Below are positions 51,919 through 60,450 of a DNA stretch of 64,000 nucleotides, in pieces (within the stretch, counting starts at the first letter, position 1; every line of letters starts with the position of its first letter). A program made the translations under genes and the position numbers. The DNA is taken from the NCBI GenBank assembly GCA_963715025.1, contig CAVQQQ010000008.1, positions 86,196-150,195 on the forward strand, read 5' to 3'. The notes beneath the pieces were generated by a model. It did not search any database. It was given only the letters and a program-made list of their open reading frames with translations, and had not been told where the DNA came from. Source of the DNA: DASSJT01 sp963715025 (GTDB lineage: Bacteria > Actinomycetota > Actinomycetes > Actinomycetales > Dermatophilaceae).

Positions 51919-52644
51919 GCGCCCTGCCCTTCGTCCATGGTTGCGGTCTGCGTGCTTGGTGGGACGGGCGGGAGGTGACCGTCCGTGCTGGACAGGTGCC
52001 GCAGATACTCACGCTCACCGGTCAGCTCCAGGCGGCGCCCAGGACGCTGCCCGGCACGGCCTGGCTCGGATGGCACGCCACGGCTCGCGACTGCCGGGAC
52101 CGGTCGACGGCCACGACCATCTCGATGGTTTCGGGATCGTGGCCGCTGAACGCCGTACCCAACTCGTGGTTGAGTGGTGACGCCACGGAGGCGGGGACGG
52201 TCCAGCCGAGAGCAGGGAGCCGGTGGGCGCCGGCGGCCGCCAGTGCCGCCTGGGTGGCGCGTCGGTGGTGGGGTGCCCAGTGACGCCGTCGATGTCGAAC
52301 ACGATGATGCCGTCGGCGTCCACCGCGCTGATGGAGGTGGTGACGCCGTCCACCAGCGTTTTGAGGTCGACGCCGCTCAGAGCGCCGTCGGGGTGGTTCT
52401 TCAGATCGACGTGGCCGATGCCGAGCTCGTCGGCTGCGGCGCGAAGCTCGAGGGCGCGAACCTGGGGGAGGTCGCCGTCGACGCCGTGGAGGGTGGAAGC
52501 CTCGCCGCGGGTGAAGCACAGGACCGACACCGTGGCTCCTTGGTTGACGAAGGTGGACAGCAGCGCGCCGAGGGCGAAGGACTCGTCGTCGGGGTGCGCC
52601 ACGACGGCGAGGACGGAGCGCCAGCGGGGCAGGGACGTGCTCAT
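51915..52644 (-). pseudogene. PIG-L/MshB-type deacetylase, two frameshifts
   Basis: From ATG 52644: AVVAHPDDESFALGALLS with the zinc-site HPDDE, then FDIDGVTGHPTTDA with the second zinc histidine. A shift near 52275 leads to ATQAALAAAGAHRLPALGWT and SGHDPETIEMVVAVDRSRQS with RAVACHPSQ. A second shift near 52030 gives RRLELTGEREYLRHLSS and a TGA that overlaps the DsrE start. Restored length is about 242 residues. Related enzymes deacetylate glucosaminyl-inositol in mycothiol synthesis. Conserved residues and both overlaps survive, so sequencing error is plausible. Confidence 0.85.
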
Positions 52645-53315
52645 GCGACACCCTCCTCCACGGGCAGCCCGGCCAGGCGCCACTCGAGCATCCCCTCGTG
52701 CAGCCGTCTCGCCGTGCGCCCGGATGCCGTGAGCCGGTCTACGGCGTCATAGGCCAGGACGCAGTAGGCGCCGCGGCAGTAGGCGACGATGTCGACGTCA
52801 GCGGGCAAGTCGCCGAAACGGTGCTCGAGCTCGTCGAGCGGGACGGACACCGCGCCGGGGATGTGTCCGGCGGCGTACTCGGTGGTGGGCCTCACGTCGA
52901 GGACGACGACGTTGTCGGCGCGGACCCGTCGCAGGAGCTCGTCGCGGGCGACGGCGTCGGAGTCCTTTGTGGTCGACGTACCCAGGTAGCCCGCGGCGGC
53001 GCGGTCGGCGTCGGCGAGGTGGGTGGTGGCGACGGTGCGCAGCAGGGCGAGTAGCGCGGCGACGTCGTCCCCGGCGAGCCGGTAGTGCACGAAGGTTCCT
53101 TCGCGACGGGTGCGCACCAGACCGGCATCCTTGAGGGCCTGCAGGTGCATCGACGCCGTGGACAGACCGAGACCCGCGGCGGTGGCGAGTGCGTCGACGG
53201 TGTACTCCCCCTGGGCCAAGAGGTCGAGCAGCTCGAGCCGTTTGGGGTTCGACAGGCCCTTGCCGGCTCGGGCGAACTGTTCGTACAAAGCGGTCTTGGC
53301 GTCGCGGCGGCTCAT
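52641..53315 (-). CDS. ArsR-rhodanese fusion regulator
   Basis: 224 residues with AGGAGG before the ATG. Residues 15-95 are an ArsR winged helix (LSNPKRLELLDLLAQGEYTV, LSTASMHLQALKDAGLVRTR). Residues 125-220 are a rhodanese with VVLDVRPTTEYAAGHIPGAV and the active loop YCRGAYC (Cys180). Persulfidation of Cys180 could signal sulfane sulfur to the DNA-binding part. Start and stop overlap the flanking genes (ATGA at both ends). Confidence 0.93.
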   Translation of the reverse strand: MSRRDAKTALYEQFARAGKGLSNPKRLELLDLLAQGEYTVDALATAAGLGLSTASMHLQALKDAGLVRTRREGTFVHYRLAGDDVAALLALLRTVATTHLADADRAAAGYLGTSTTKDSDAVARDELLRRVRADNVVVLDVRPTTEYAAGHIPGAVSVPLDELEHRFGDLPADVDIVAYCRGAYCVLAYDAVDRLTASGRTARRLHEGMLEWRLAGLPVEEGVA

Positions 53316-54613
53316 CTGGGACCTCCTGCGGCCACCGGGTCGACCGATGCCGGGTCGTGTCGGGTCTCGTACATCCGGACGGCGACGACCACCCCGGAGA
53401 TCGCGGTCAGGGCCGCGACGGCACCGATCGCCGTCCGCACTCCGTAGAGGTCGGCGAGGACGCCGGCGAGCACCGCCCCGACGGCGAAACCGCCGTCGCG
53501 CCACAGGCGGTAGGTGCCCATGGCGCGGGCCCGCCAGGCCGGGTGGGCGACGTCGCCGACCGCGGCCAGCAGCGTGGGGTAGACCATGGCGGTTCCAACG
53601 CCGAGCAGCATGGCCGCCGTCGCCCACCACGCGAACCCGTCGGCCAAGGCCATGATGCCGAGCCCGACGGCCTGGACCGCCATGCCCCCGGCGATGAGCC
53701 ACTTGCGTCCCCACCGGTCGGACAGGCCGCCCGTGACGAGCTGACCGACCCCCCAGACCAGCGGGTAGATCGCGGCGAGCAGACCGATCCGCTCGATGGA
53801 CAGCCCGGCGGACAGGAAGAGCACCGGGAACAGGCCCCAGGCGAGGCCGTCGTTGAGGTTGTTGACCAGCCCCGCTTGGCTGGCGGCGGACAGCGCCGGC
53901 TCCTTGAACGAGGTCTGGGCGAACACCTGGCCGTTGGACAGGTGGTCGCCGAGGTGGTCGTGGCGCCCGTCCGCCCGGGCGACGTGGCTCTTGGCCTCGA
54001 GGCGGGCGTGCTCGCGCGTCTCGCGCACGAACAGGGTGGAGAGGCCCAGACCGAGCCCGGCGAAGGCGATGCCGAGGTAGAACGGAGCGGGTCGCAGCCC
54101 GTGGTCCGCAGCGATGTACCCGGTGGCCAGGGCGGTCAGCGCGACCGCGGCGTACCCGGCCGCCTCGTTGAGCCCCATCGCCAGGCCGCGGCGAGCGGGC
54201 CCCACGAGGTCGATCTTCATCACCACGGTCGTCGACCAGGTCAGGCCCTGGCTGATGCCGAGCAGGACGTTCGCGAACACGACCCAGCCCCACGACGGGG
54301 CCCAGATCAGCAGGAAAGGAACGGGGAGCGCGACCAGCCACCCGGCCACCAGCACCGGCTTGCGCCCATACCGGTCGGAGAGTGTCCCGGCGAAGTAGTT
54401 GGTCGCGGCCTTCGCGAGCCCGAACGCGACGATGAACGTCAGGGCCGCGGTGTAGCCGGGGACGCCGAAGACCTCGGTGGCCAGCAGTGGGACGACAGTG
54501 CGTTCCTGGCCCAGCATCCCGCCGACGAGCGCGTTGACCCCGACGAGGAGGCTGAACTGGGCGACGTTGACGCGCAGACCCAAGCGGGTCGTGGGGGCCT
54601 CGACGGAGGTCAT
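53312..54613 (-). CDS. MFS transporter of the sulfur operon
   Basis: 433 residues, about 12 helices. Motif A is GTLSDRYGRKPVLVAGWLVA in the first half and GGLSDRWGRKWLIAGGMAVQ in the second. A cytosolic loop near residues 200-235 is charged (ETREHARLEAKSHVARADGR). Its place between the MBL-rhodanese and ArsR-rhodanese genes suggests export or import of a sulfur compound such as thiosulfate or sulfite. Its start lies in the first copy of a 53-base tandem repeat. Confidence 0.9.
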   Translation of the reverse strand: MTSVEAPTTRLGLRVNVAQFSLLVGVNALVGGMLGQERTVVPLLATEVFGVPGYTAALTFIVAFGLAKAATNYFAGTLSDRYGRKPVLVAGWLVALPVPFLLIWAPSWGWVVFANVLLGISQGLTWSTTVVMKIDLVGPARRGLAMGLNEAAGYAAVALTALATGYIAADHGLRPAPFYLGIAFAGLGLGLSTLFVRETREHARLEAKSHVARADGRHDHLGDHLSNGQVFAQTSFKEPALSAASQAGLVNNLNDGLAWGLFPVLFLSAGLSIERIGLLAAIYPLVWGVGQLVTGGLSDRWGRKWLIAGGMAVQAVGLGIMALADGFAWWATAAMLLGVGTAMVYPTLLAAVGDVAHPAWRARAMGTYRLWRDGGFAVGAVLAGVLADLYGVRTAIGAVAALTAISGVVVAVRMYETRHDPASVDPVAAGGPR

Positions 54614-54696
54614 GCGGTGACCTCGACTGCGCCCTGGTACGCCGTGGGGGCCTCGACGGAGGTCATGCGGTGACCTCGACTGCGCCCTGGTACGCC
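54591..54696. repeat. Perfect 53-base tandem duplication at an operon junction
   Basis: Bases 54591-54643 and 54644-54696 are identical. Each unit holds the last 11 codons of the MBL-rhodanese gene, its stop and the overlapping ATG with the first codons of the MFS gene. On the minus strand the inner unit yields an 18-codon mini-ORF (54610-54666), whose start overlaps the MBL stop and whose stop overlaps the MFS start. Confidence 0.95.
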
Positions 54697-56048
54697 TGCG
54701 CCCACTCGTTCGGGCCCACCGGCATGACGAGGACGTCGGACCGACCCGTGCGCTCCAGCACGCTCGCCGCGGTCGCCGCTCGCTCGCTGTGCCCACACAT
54801 GGTGACGACCGGCCCATCGGGCAGGGTGGACGTACCGATGACGCCGAGCTCGACGTTGAGGGCACCGGGCACGTGCCCGGCCGCGTACTCCGAGCGCTGC
54901 CGGACGTCGACCACGCTGGAAGGGTCGACACTCGCAGGGTCGGCCATGGGTGTGGCCACGACCGCCTCTCCGTCAGCGGCCCAGGCGGCCACGCCTCCGG
55001 CGAGCTCGCCGACGATCCGGGAGTAGCCGACCTTGCAGGCCTGCCAGATGATCTCGTCGGGGTCCTGGTCAGGGTTGCGCACGATCACGATGGGGGTGCT
55101 CGGGTCAGGCAGGAGCCATCCCAGCCACGTGGCGAACGAACCTCGAAGGGGGATTGCCAGAGCCCCCTTGAGGTGTGCGGCCGCGTAGTCGGCGGTGGGG
55201 CGAACGTCGACGACCTCCGCGGCCTGCCGGCGCAGGCCGATCACCGCCGCTGTGCCAAGGGGGGCCAGTCCGGCAGGGCCGGGCTCGCCCGGGCCCTCGC
55301 GGTTGCTGGCGGCAAGGCGGGAGAAGTACGGCGGGTAAGTGCCCAGGCTGGACAGCAGGGCCTGCACGAACTCGTCCTCGTCTTCGATGCGCATCAGCGG
55401 GTTTGTGGCCTTCTCCCGCCCGATGGTCGAGGTGCGATCCGCGCCGGGAGGGGCCGAGCAGAACGACCCCGCCCCGTGCGTGGGGAACACCAGCGTGTGG
55501 TCAGGGAGCTCGGCGAGGCGTCGCAGCGACCCGAACTGGGCCCGGGCAAGCGCGTCCGTGTGCTCGGGGCCCATGAGGTCCGTGCGCGCGGCGGCCCCGA
55601 CGATCAGGGACCCTCCGCTGAACACGGCTCGAGGCTGGTCGTCGTCGGTGAGCAGGTAGGACATGTGCTCGTCGGTGTGGCCTGGGGTGGACCAGCCGCG
55701 CAGGGTCAGGCCACCCAGGTCGACCTCGGCGCCGTCGACCAACCCGAGGTGATCGAAGCGCCGGCCCCCCTCGGCAGAGCTGATGACCCGGGCGCCGTCG
55801 CGGCGCGCCAGGCGGGTGGCGCCGGACAAGAAGTCGGCGTGCAGGTGTGTCTCGGCCGCGAAGGCCACGGTCAACTTGTGCGCCGCAGCGGTCGCGTCGA
55901 GAGATCGCAGGTCGAGCGTGGGGTCCAGCGCCAGCGCGCGCCCGTCGCCCAGATCGACGAGGTAGGCCTGATTGCCCAGTCCCTCGTCCAGCAGCGGTAG
56001 GACCGGAGGGAGGCTCCATCGACGGTCGGTGGTGGGGGTAGCGGACAT
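54663..56048 (-). CDS. CstB-like MBL-fold persulfide dioxygenase with two rhodanese domains
   Basis: 461 residues from ATG 56048. The MBL domain (1-255) has ETHLHADFLSG (His68, His70, Asp72) and STPGHTDEH (His124). Where ETHE1-type enzymes have the iron ligand Asp in a TGD motif, this protein has FSGGSLIVG (Gly146). Rhodanese 1 (about 270-360) lacks the cysteine in its loop (VIVRNPDQDP); rhodanese 2 (375-455) has it (VTMCGHSERA, Cys418). It should process glutathione- or mycothiol-type persulfides, the first step of the operon, but the metal site is atypical. Confidence 0.9.
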   Translation of the reverse strand: MSATPTTDRRWSLPPVLPLLDEGLGNQAYLVDLGDGRALALDPTLDLRSLDATAAAHKLTVAFAAETHLHADFLSGATRLARRDGARVISSAEGGRRFDHLGLVDGAEVDLGGLTLRGWSTPGHTDEHMSYLLTDDDQPRAVFSGGSLIVGAAARTDLMGPEHTDALARAQFGSLRRLAELPDHTLVFPTHGAGSFCSAPPGADRTSTIGREKATNPLMRIEDEDEFVQALLSSLGTYPPYFSRLAASNREGPGEPGPAGLAPLGTAAVIGLRRQAAEVVDVRPTADYAAAHLKGALAIPLRGSFATWLGWLLPDPSTPIVIVRNPDQDPDEIIWQACKVGYSRIVGELAGGVAAWAADGEAVVATPMADPASVDPSSVVDVRQRSEYAAGHVPGALNVELGVIGTSTLPDGPVVTMCGHSERAATAASVLERTGRSDVLVMPVGPNEWAQAYQGAVEVTA

Positions 56049-56379
56049 GGAAAGTACGTTACTACACGGAACTATGGAATAACGGCGCCCGACGGGCTCA
56101 GGTAAGGGCCCGGGGCTCCGTGTGGGGGTTGGCATTGTGACGGTGAATGGCGCCGCGGCCGGGGGCCATCGCTCGCCAGGTCCGCGCGCCGCCATGCACC
56201 TCAACGAGTCTGCGGCTGGCGTCCGCTCACCGGCATAACAAGCAGATCCGGGTAGGTTCACGCCTACGCGCGGCACGGGATACGCGCCGGGGGCCGACGG
56301 GGACCGATCGTGCGTTCGGCGATCTCGACTTGTGCCCGTTGGGAGCAAGGATGGGGCCGAGCCACCACAGGGAGTCGCG

Positions 56380-56440
56380 ATGGACTACGTCCTCATCCCG
56401 GGCGCTGGCGGACGCGCCTGGTACTGGCACCCGCCGGGCG
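56380..56440 (+). pseudogene. Alpha/beta hydrolase, N-terminal stub
   Basis: MDYVLIPGAGGRAWYWHP is the standard opening of a small actinobacterial alpha/beta hydrolase with the oxyanion-hole PGAGG. The similarity stops after about 18-20 residues. GGGAG lies upstream of the ATG. It is a gene start left behind by a deletion. Confidence 0.6.
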
Positions 56441-56522
56441 GGGCGCCCGGCATGGGTTCAGCCAGCCCTTGCTGCGTTTCACGGGGGCGGTCGTGTTCGC
56501 TGGGTCGGCAGGCGTGAGGGGG

Positions 56523-56548
56523 TAACCGTTATACTCGGCTAACGGTTA
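56523..56548 (+). promoter_or_regulatory. PadR operator and promoter
   Basis: TAACCGTT, 10 bases, AACGGTTA: a perfect 8-base dyad. A -10 box TATACT (56530-56535) overlaps its left arm and spacer, and AGGAGG precedes the PadR ATG 20 bases on. Repression by the PadR dimer itself is the natural reading. Confidence 0.75.
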
Positions 56549-56567
56549 GCTCTAGTCGAGGAGGATC

Positions 56568-57095
56568 ATGCAGCAGGAAGTGGTGCTGGCGATGCTGGCC
56601 AAGGAGCCCTCGCACGGCTACCAGCTGCGCGCGCGGCTGCGCGACGCGCTCGGCCCGCTCGGCGACGCGATGAACGCCGGGCAGGTCTACGTCACGCTGA
56701 GCCGGCTGGAGAAGGCCGGCCTGTTAGCCGTCGAGAGGTCTGCCGACGGCGCCGACCGGTCGGATCGCAAGGTGTACGCGCTTACGCCCAACGGCCAACA
56801 GCGAGTCGCCGAGTGGATCGCGGAGGTGAGCTGGCCAAAACCCGACCTCGCGGAGTTCCATCTCAAGCTGATCGCGGCCGCGGCGGCCGGGCTGGCCGAC
56901 CCGCTCACCATCGTCGACACCCAGCGCCGCGAGCTGCTGCGCCGGTTGCGTGCCGCCCAGCGCGCCGCCATGGCCGAGCCGGACCGCTCGGACGCGGCGC
57001 TGCTGTTGGAGGGCATCGTGCTCCGGCTGCAGGCGGACCTGCGCTGGCTCGAGGCATGTGAGCAGAACTGGACCGACCGAAGGAGTGGATCGTGA
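56568..57095 (+). CDS. PadR-family repressor
   Basis: 175 residues. The winged helix is VVLAMLAKEPSHGYQLRARL with MNAGQVYVTLSRLEKAGLLA, and the C-terminal half is a helical dimer arm (RRELLRRLRAAQRAAMAEPD). It overlaps the ATPase gene by GTGA, so it controls and is co-translated with the exporter. Confidence 0.93.
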   Translation: MQQEVVLAMLAKEPSHGYQLRARLRDALGPLGDAMNAGQVYVTLSRLEKAGLLAVERSADGADRSDRKVYALTPNGQQRVAEWIAEVSWPKPDLAEFHLKLIAAAAAGLADPLTIVDTQRRELLRRLRAAQRAAMAEPDRSDAALLLEGIVLRLQADLRWLEACEQNWTDRRSGS

Positions 57096-57838
57096 GCGAC
57101 GCCGCCGACACGTCCGTGCTTCGCGCTCGCGGGTTGCGAAAGGAGTACGGCAAGGGGGAGGGACTGGTGCGCGCCGTCGACGGGGTCGATCTCGACGTCG
57201 GCGCGGGAGAGACGGTGGCGGTGATGGGGCCCAGCGGCTGCGGGAAGTCCACGCTGCTGCACCTGCTCGGCGGGCTGGACCGGCCCTCGGGTGGAGAGGT
57301 GTGGCTGAACGGCCGTCGCATCGACGACATCGGTGAGAAGGCCCTGGCCCGGATGCGACGCACCGACGTCGGCTTCGTCTTCCAGGCCTTCCACCTGATG
57401 GAGGAGCTCACCGCCGTCGAGAACGTCGAGCTGTCGGCGCTGCTGGCCGGACGCTCGCCGCGTGCGGCCCGACGGCGGGCGGAGGAGCTGCTGGAGCAGG
57501 TCGGGCTCGCCGACCGGGCGCGTTTCCTGCCCTCGGCGCTGTCCGGTGGCCAGCGGCAGCGGGTCGCGATCGCCCGGGCGTTGAGCAACGAACCGTTGGT
57601 CGTTCTCGCCGACGAACCGACCGGCAATCTGGACAGCGCCGCCACCTTGGACGTCCTCCGGCTCTTCGAGAGCCTGCACGAGTCCGGGCAGACGCTGGTC
57701 GTCGTCACCCACGACGCGCGGATCGCGGCCACCGCCGACCGGCTGATCTCGATGCGCGACGGCGCGTTCGTCGACGAGACCAGGTTGACCGGCGGCACCA
57801 CCGGGCGGCTCGGCGCCCTCGTCGGGCTGGAGGACTGA
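57092..57838 (+). CDS. MacB/LolD-type ABC ATPase
   Basis: 248 residues, GTG start. Walker A VMGPSGCGKSTLLHLLGG, Q-loop VGFVFQAFHLMEELTAVENV, signature SALSGGQRQRVAIARAL and Walker B LVVLADEPTGNLDS are all intact. It energises the FtsX-type permease encoded 5 bases downstream. Such pairs export peptides or lipids or form mechanotransmission complexes; a PadR-linked pair often confers drug or peptide resistance. Confidence 0.94.
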   Translation: MSDAADTSVLRARGLRKEYGKGEGLVRAVDGVDLDVGAGETVAVMGPSGCGKSTLLHLLGGLDRPSGGEVWLNGRRIDDIGEKALARMRRTDVGFVFQAFHLMEELTAVENVELSALLAGRSPRAARRRAEELLEQVGLADRARFLPSALSGGQRQRVAIARALSNEPLVVLADEPTGNLDSAATLDVLRLFESLHESGQTLVVVTHDARIAATADRLISMRDGAFVDETRLTGGTTGRLGALVGLED

Positions 57839-57843
57839 GGGCG

Positions 57844-59694
57844 ATGGGCCGCATCCTGCTCGTCGGCCGCCTCGCCGTGCGAGACCTCCGGCGGCGCCGC
57901 AGCGAGGCCGCGCTTCTGCTGCTGGCGATCATGGCGGCCACCACGACCTTGACGCTCGGGCTCGTCCTGCGCGACGCGGCCAGCGACCCGTACCAGAGCA
58001 CCCGGGAGGCGACCAACGGACCCGACGTGGTCGCCAGCGTCGGCCGAGCCCGCCGGAGCTCTCCGGCCTCGGAGGCACTGGCCAACGCTCCCGGCGTCAT
58101 CGACCACAGCGGACCGTACCCGGTCATCCCGGCGAAACTTCAGGCATCCGGTCGAACGTCAGATGTGCAGGCCGTGGGGCGCGACGCCGCGCCCGCGTCG
58201 GTCGACCAGCCCAAGCTGATCGCAGGGCAGCTGGGTCAGCGACGGCGGCGTGGTGGTCGAGGCCGCCTTCGCCAACGCGCTCGATGTGCGCGTCGGTGAT
58301 CCGATCACCCTGGACAGCCGGTCGTTCGAGGTCGTCGGCGTTGCGGTCACCGCCGCCATGCCGCCCTATCCGCAGGCGTCCTGCTATCTCCCGTGCATGG
58401 TCGGTGCCATTCCCGACGATCTGGCCGGCGCCGGATGGCCTCCGGGGTTGTTGCACAACCCCGGACTGGTCTGGCTCACCCAGGCGGATGCGCGGAGCCT
58501 CGCCCCGGATCCAGACTCCCTGTCCTACGTGATGAACCTGAAGCTGGCCGACCCGGACGAGGCCCAGGCGTTCGTCGACACGAACCACGGCGACCATGGC
58601 AGCGCTACGCCTATGCAGTCCTGGCAGGACATCCTCGAAGACGCCACCGAGACTGGCCCGAGACTCCCAGATCCTTCTGCTGATCGGAGCCTGGCTGCTT
58701 GGTCTGCTCGCCGTGGCCAGCCTCGTCGGTGCTGGTCGGCGGCCGGATGGCCGACCAGACCCGACGCGTCGGACTGCTCAAAGCGGTCGGCGGCACACCG
58801 AGCCTGGTCGCTGCCGTGCTGCTCGCCGAGTATGTCGTCGTGGCCCTCGTCGCGGCCGCGGCCGGGTTGGCGGTCGGATCGCTGACCGCTCCGTTGCTCA
58901 CCGAGTCCAGTGCCGGCCTCATCGGCAGCGCGGGTACGCCGTCGCTGACCATGTCCACGGTCGGCTTGGTGACCGCCGTGGCACTCGGGGTCGCGGTCGT
59001 CGCGACCGCTGTTCCTGCCGTCCGCGCCGCCCGCACCAGCACCGTCCACGCGCTGGCCGACTCGCCACGCCCACCCCGCCGCATCGGCTGGCTGATCGCG
59101 ATCTCGGCGCGACTGCCCGTCCCGCTGCTTCTCGGCTTGCGGGTCGCCGCCCGCCGGCCGCGACGGGTCGTGCTGGGCGTGGTCAGCATCGCGATCACGG
59201 TCAGCGGGATCTACGTCCTGCTGGTACTCAACGCCTTCCTCACTACCCAACCACTCGCCGGCGGATATGACGATGCTCAGGTGGAGGTGCTGCGCCACGT
59301 GCTCCTCGTCTGGACGGTCACACTGCTCTCCCTGGCGGCGGTCAACGCCATCGTCATCACCTGGGCAACGGTGCTCGACAACCGGCACTCCTCGGCGCTG
59401 GCGCGCGCCCTCGGCGCAACCCCTCGTGAAGTGAGTACCGCACTGGCGGCCGCGCAGGTGCTGCCCGCGCTCGTCGGCGCCATCTTGGGCGTCTTCCCGG
59501 GAGGCTTCGCACTGTTCGCCGCCATAAACGCGATCACCGGCGGCGACAGCGACAGGGCCACGCTTCCCTCGCTCTGGCAGCTGCTCGCCGTGGTGCTGGC
59601 AACCGTGCTCGTGGTGGCGGCGCTCACCGCTGTTCCCGCCCGCCTCGGCGGCCGCCGTCCCGTAACCGAGACTCTCCAGGCCGAACTTGCCTGA
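57844..59694 (+). pseudogene. FtsX-like ABC permease, about three frameshifts
   Basis: Joining frames gives a MacB/FtsX-type permease. Part one is MGRILLVGRLAVRDLRRRRS with the first helix. After a shift near 58235 comes VVEAAFANALDVRVGDPITL and the extracellular domain. After shifts near 58650 and 58725 come LLLIGAWLLGLLAVASLV, GGRMADQTRRVGLLKAVGGT and the last helices to TETLQAELA. Four helices and both FtsX blocks (including ALARALGATPREVSTALAAA) remain. As read, the exporter cannot be made. Confidence 0.85.
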
Positions 59695-60450
59695 TGCTCG
59701 GGACGACGGGCGCCGAACGATCAACCAACCAGACGACGTGTCACGCCACTTGCGGTGACCTATCAAACCCCTTCTCTTTCCGACGCTCTTGGAAGTACTT
59801 CTCAGAGAGCGCCCTATCCGAGGTTCAACTCCGTCCGCATGGCAATGGTGGGGTGACTGGCCAGATCGCCCCGCGCCAACACGGGGTCGGGCTGATCGTC
59901 CAGCAGTTCTTGCGTGGCAGGTCGGCCAGGAGCCCGCACACGAACGCTCTCCATCCGGTAGGCGGGGCTGCCTTCGCGGTCCCGGCGGCGCCGATGGGTT
60001 GAGGCTGGCGTCGCTCGTCGTCCTGCTCGTCCTGGCCACGGTCCGAGTGGGGTCGAAAGCGCTGCAGATCGCGTTCGCCGCACACGCGGCGGTGCTCACG
60101 GTGATGCTGCTTGCCAAGCAAGGGATCGGCGAGCCGACGCAGGATCTGACGGACGCGGGCGTCCCTGACGTCGCCTTGCTTCACGCGACCCTCGGCACCG
60201 CTGTAGCCCATGCGGTGCTGATGCACAGGTGGCGCGCCACGCTCGCGCGCTCCATGGTTCCTGCGCGGGCCAGCAGCAGGACGCACGCGAAGGCGCGGCG
60301 GTCGGTGGTGCCTTCGAGTCGATGCGGGTGTCCAGGTCAGCACTACGCCAGGCCACGCACTCGGAGTCGGCCAGCTAGGGCGGGTGAACCGGGCGGCGGC
60401 GTGTCCCGTTTATGTTCCTGACGGGGCACTGCGCGACGGGAGGCCACGCT
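59695..60450. other. Gap with a degraded small membrane-protein remnant
   Basis: No intact gene. A plus-strand frame near 60000-60250 encodes LRLASLVVLLVLATVRVGSK and HAVLMHRWRATLARS with two hydrophobic stretches, perhaps the end of a small membrane protein that lost its start. GGGAGG at 60438-60443 is the ribosome binding site of the SARP gene. Confidence 0.4.

Noticed and set aside
59789..60421. 210-codon plus-strand ORF as a gene upstream of the SARP regulator
   Set aside because: Its first half is skewed peptide; only about 85 residues look natural. Kept as a remnant in the gap entry.
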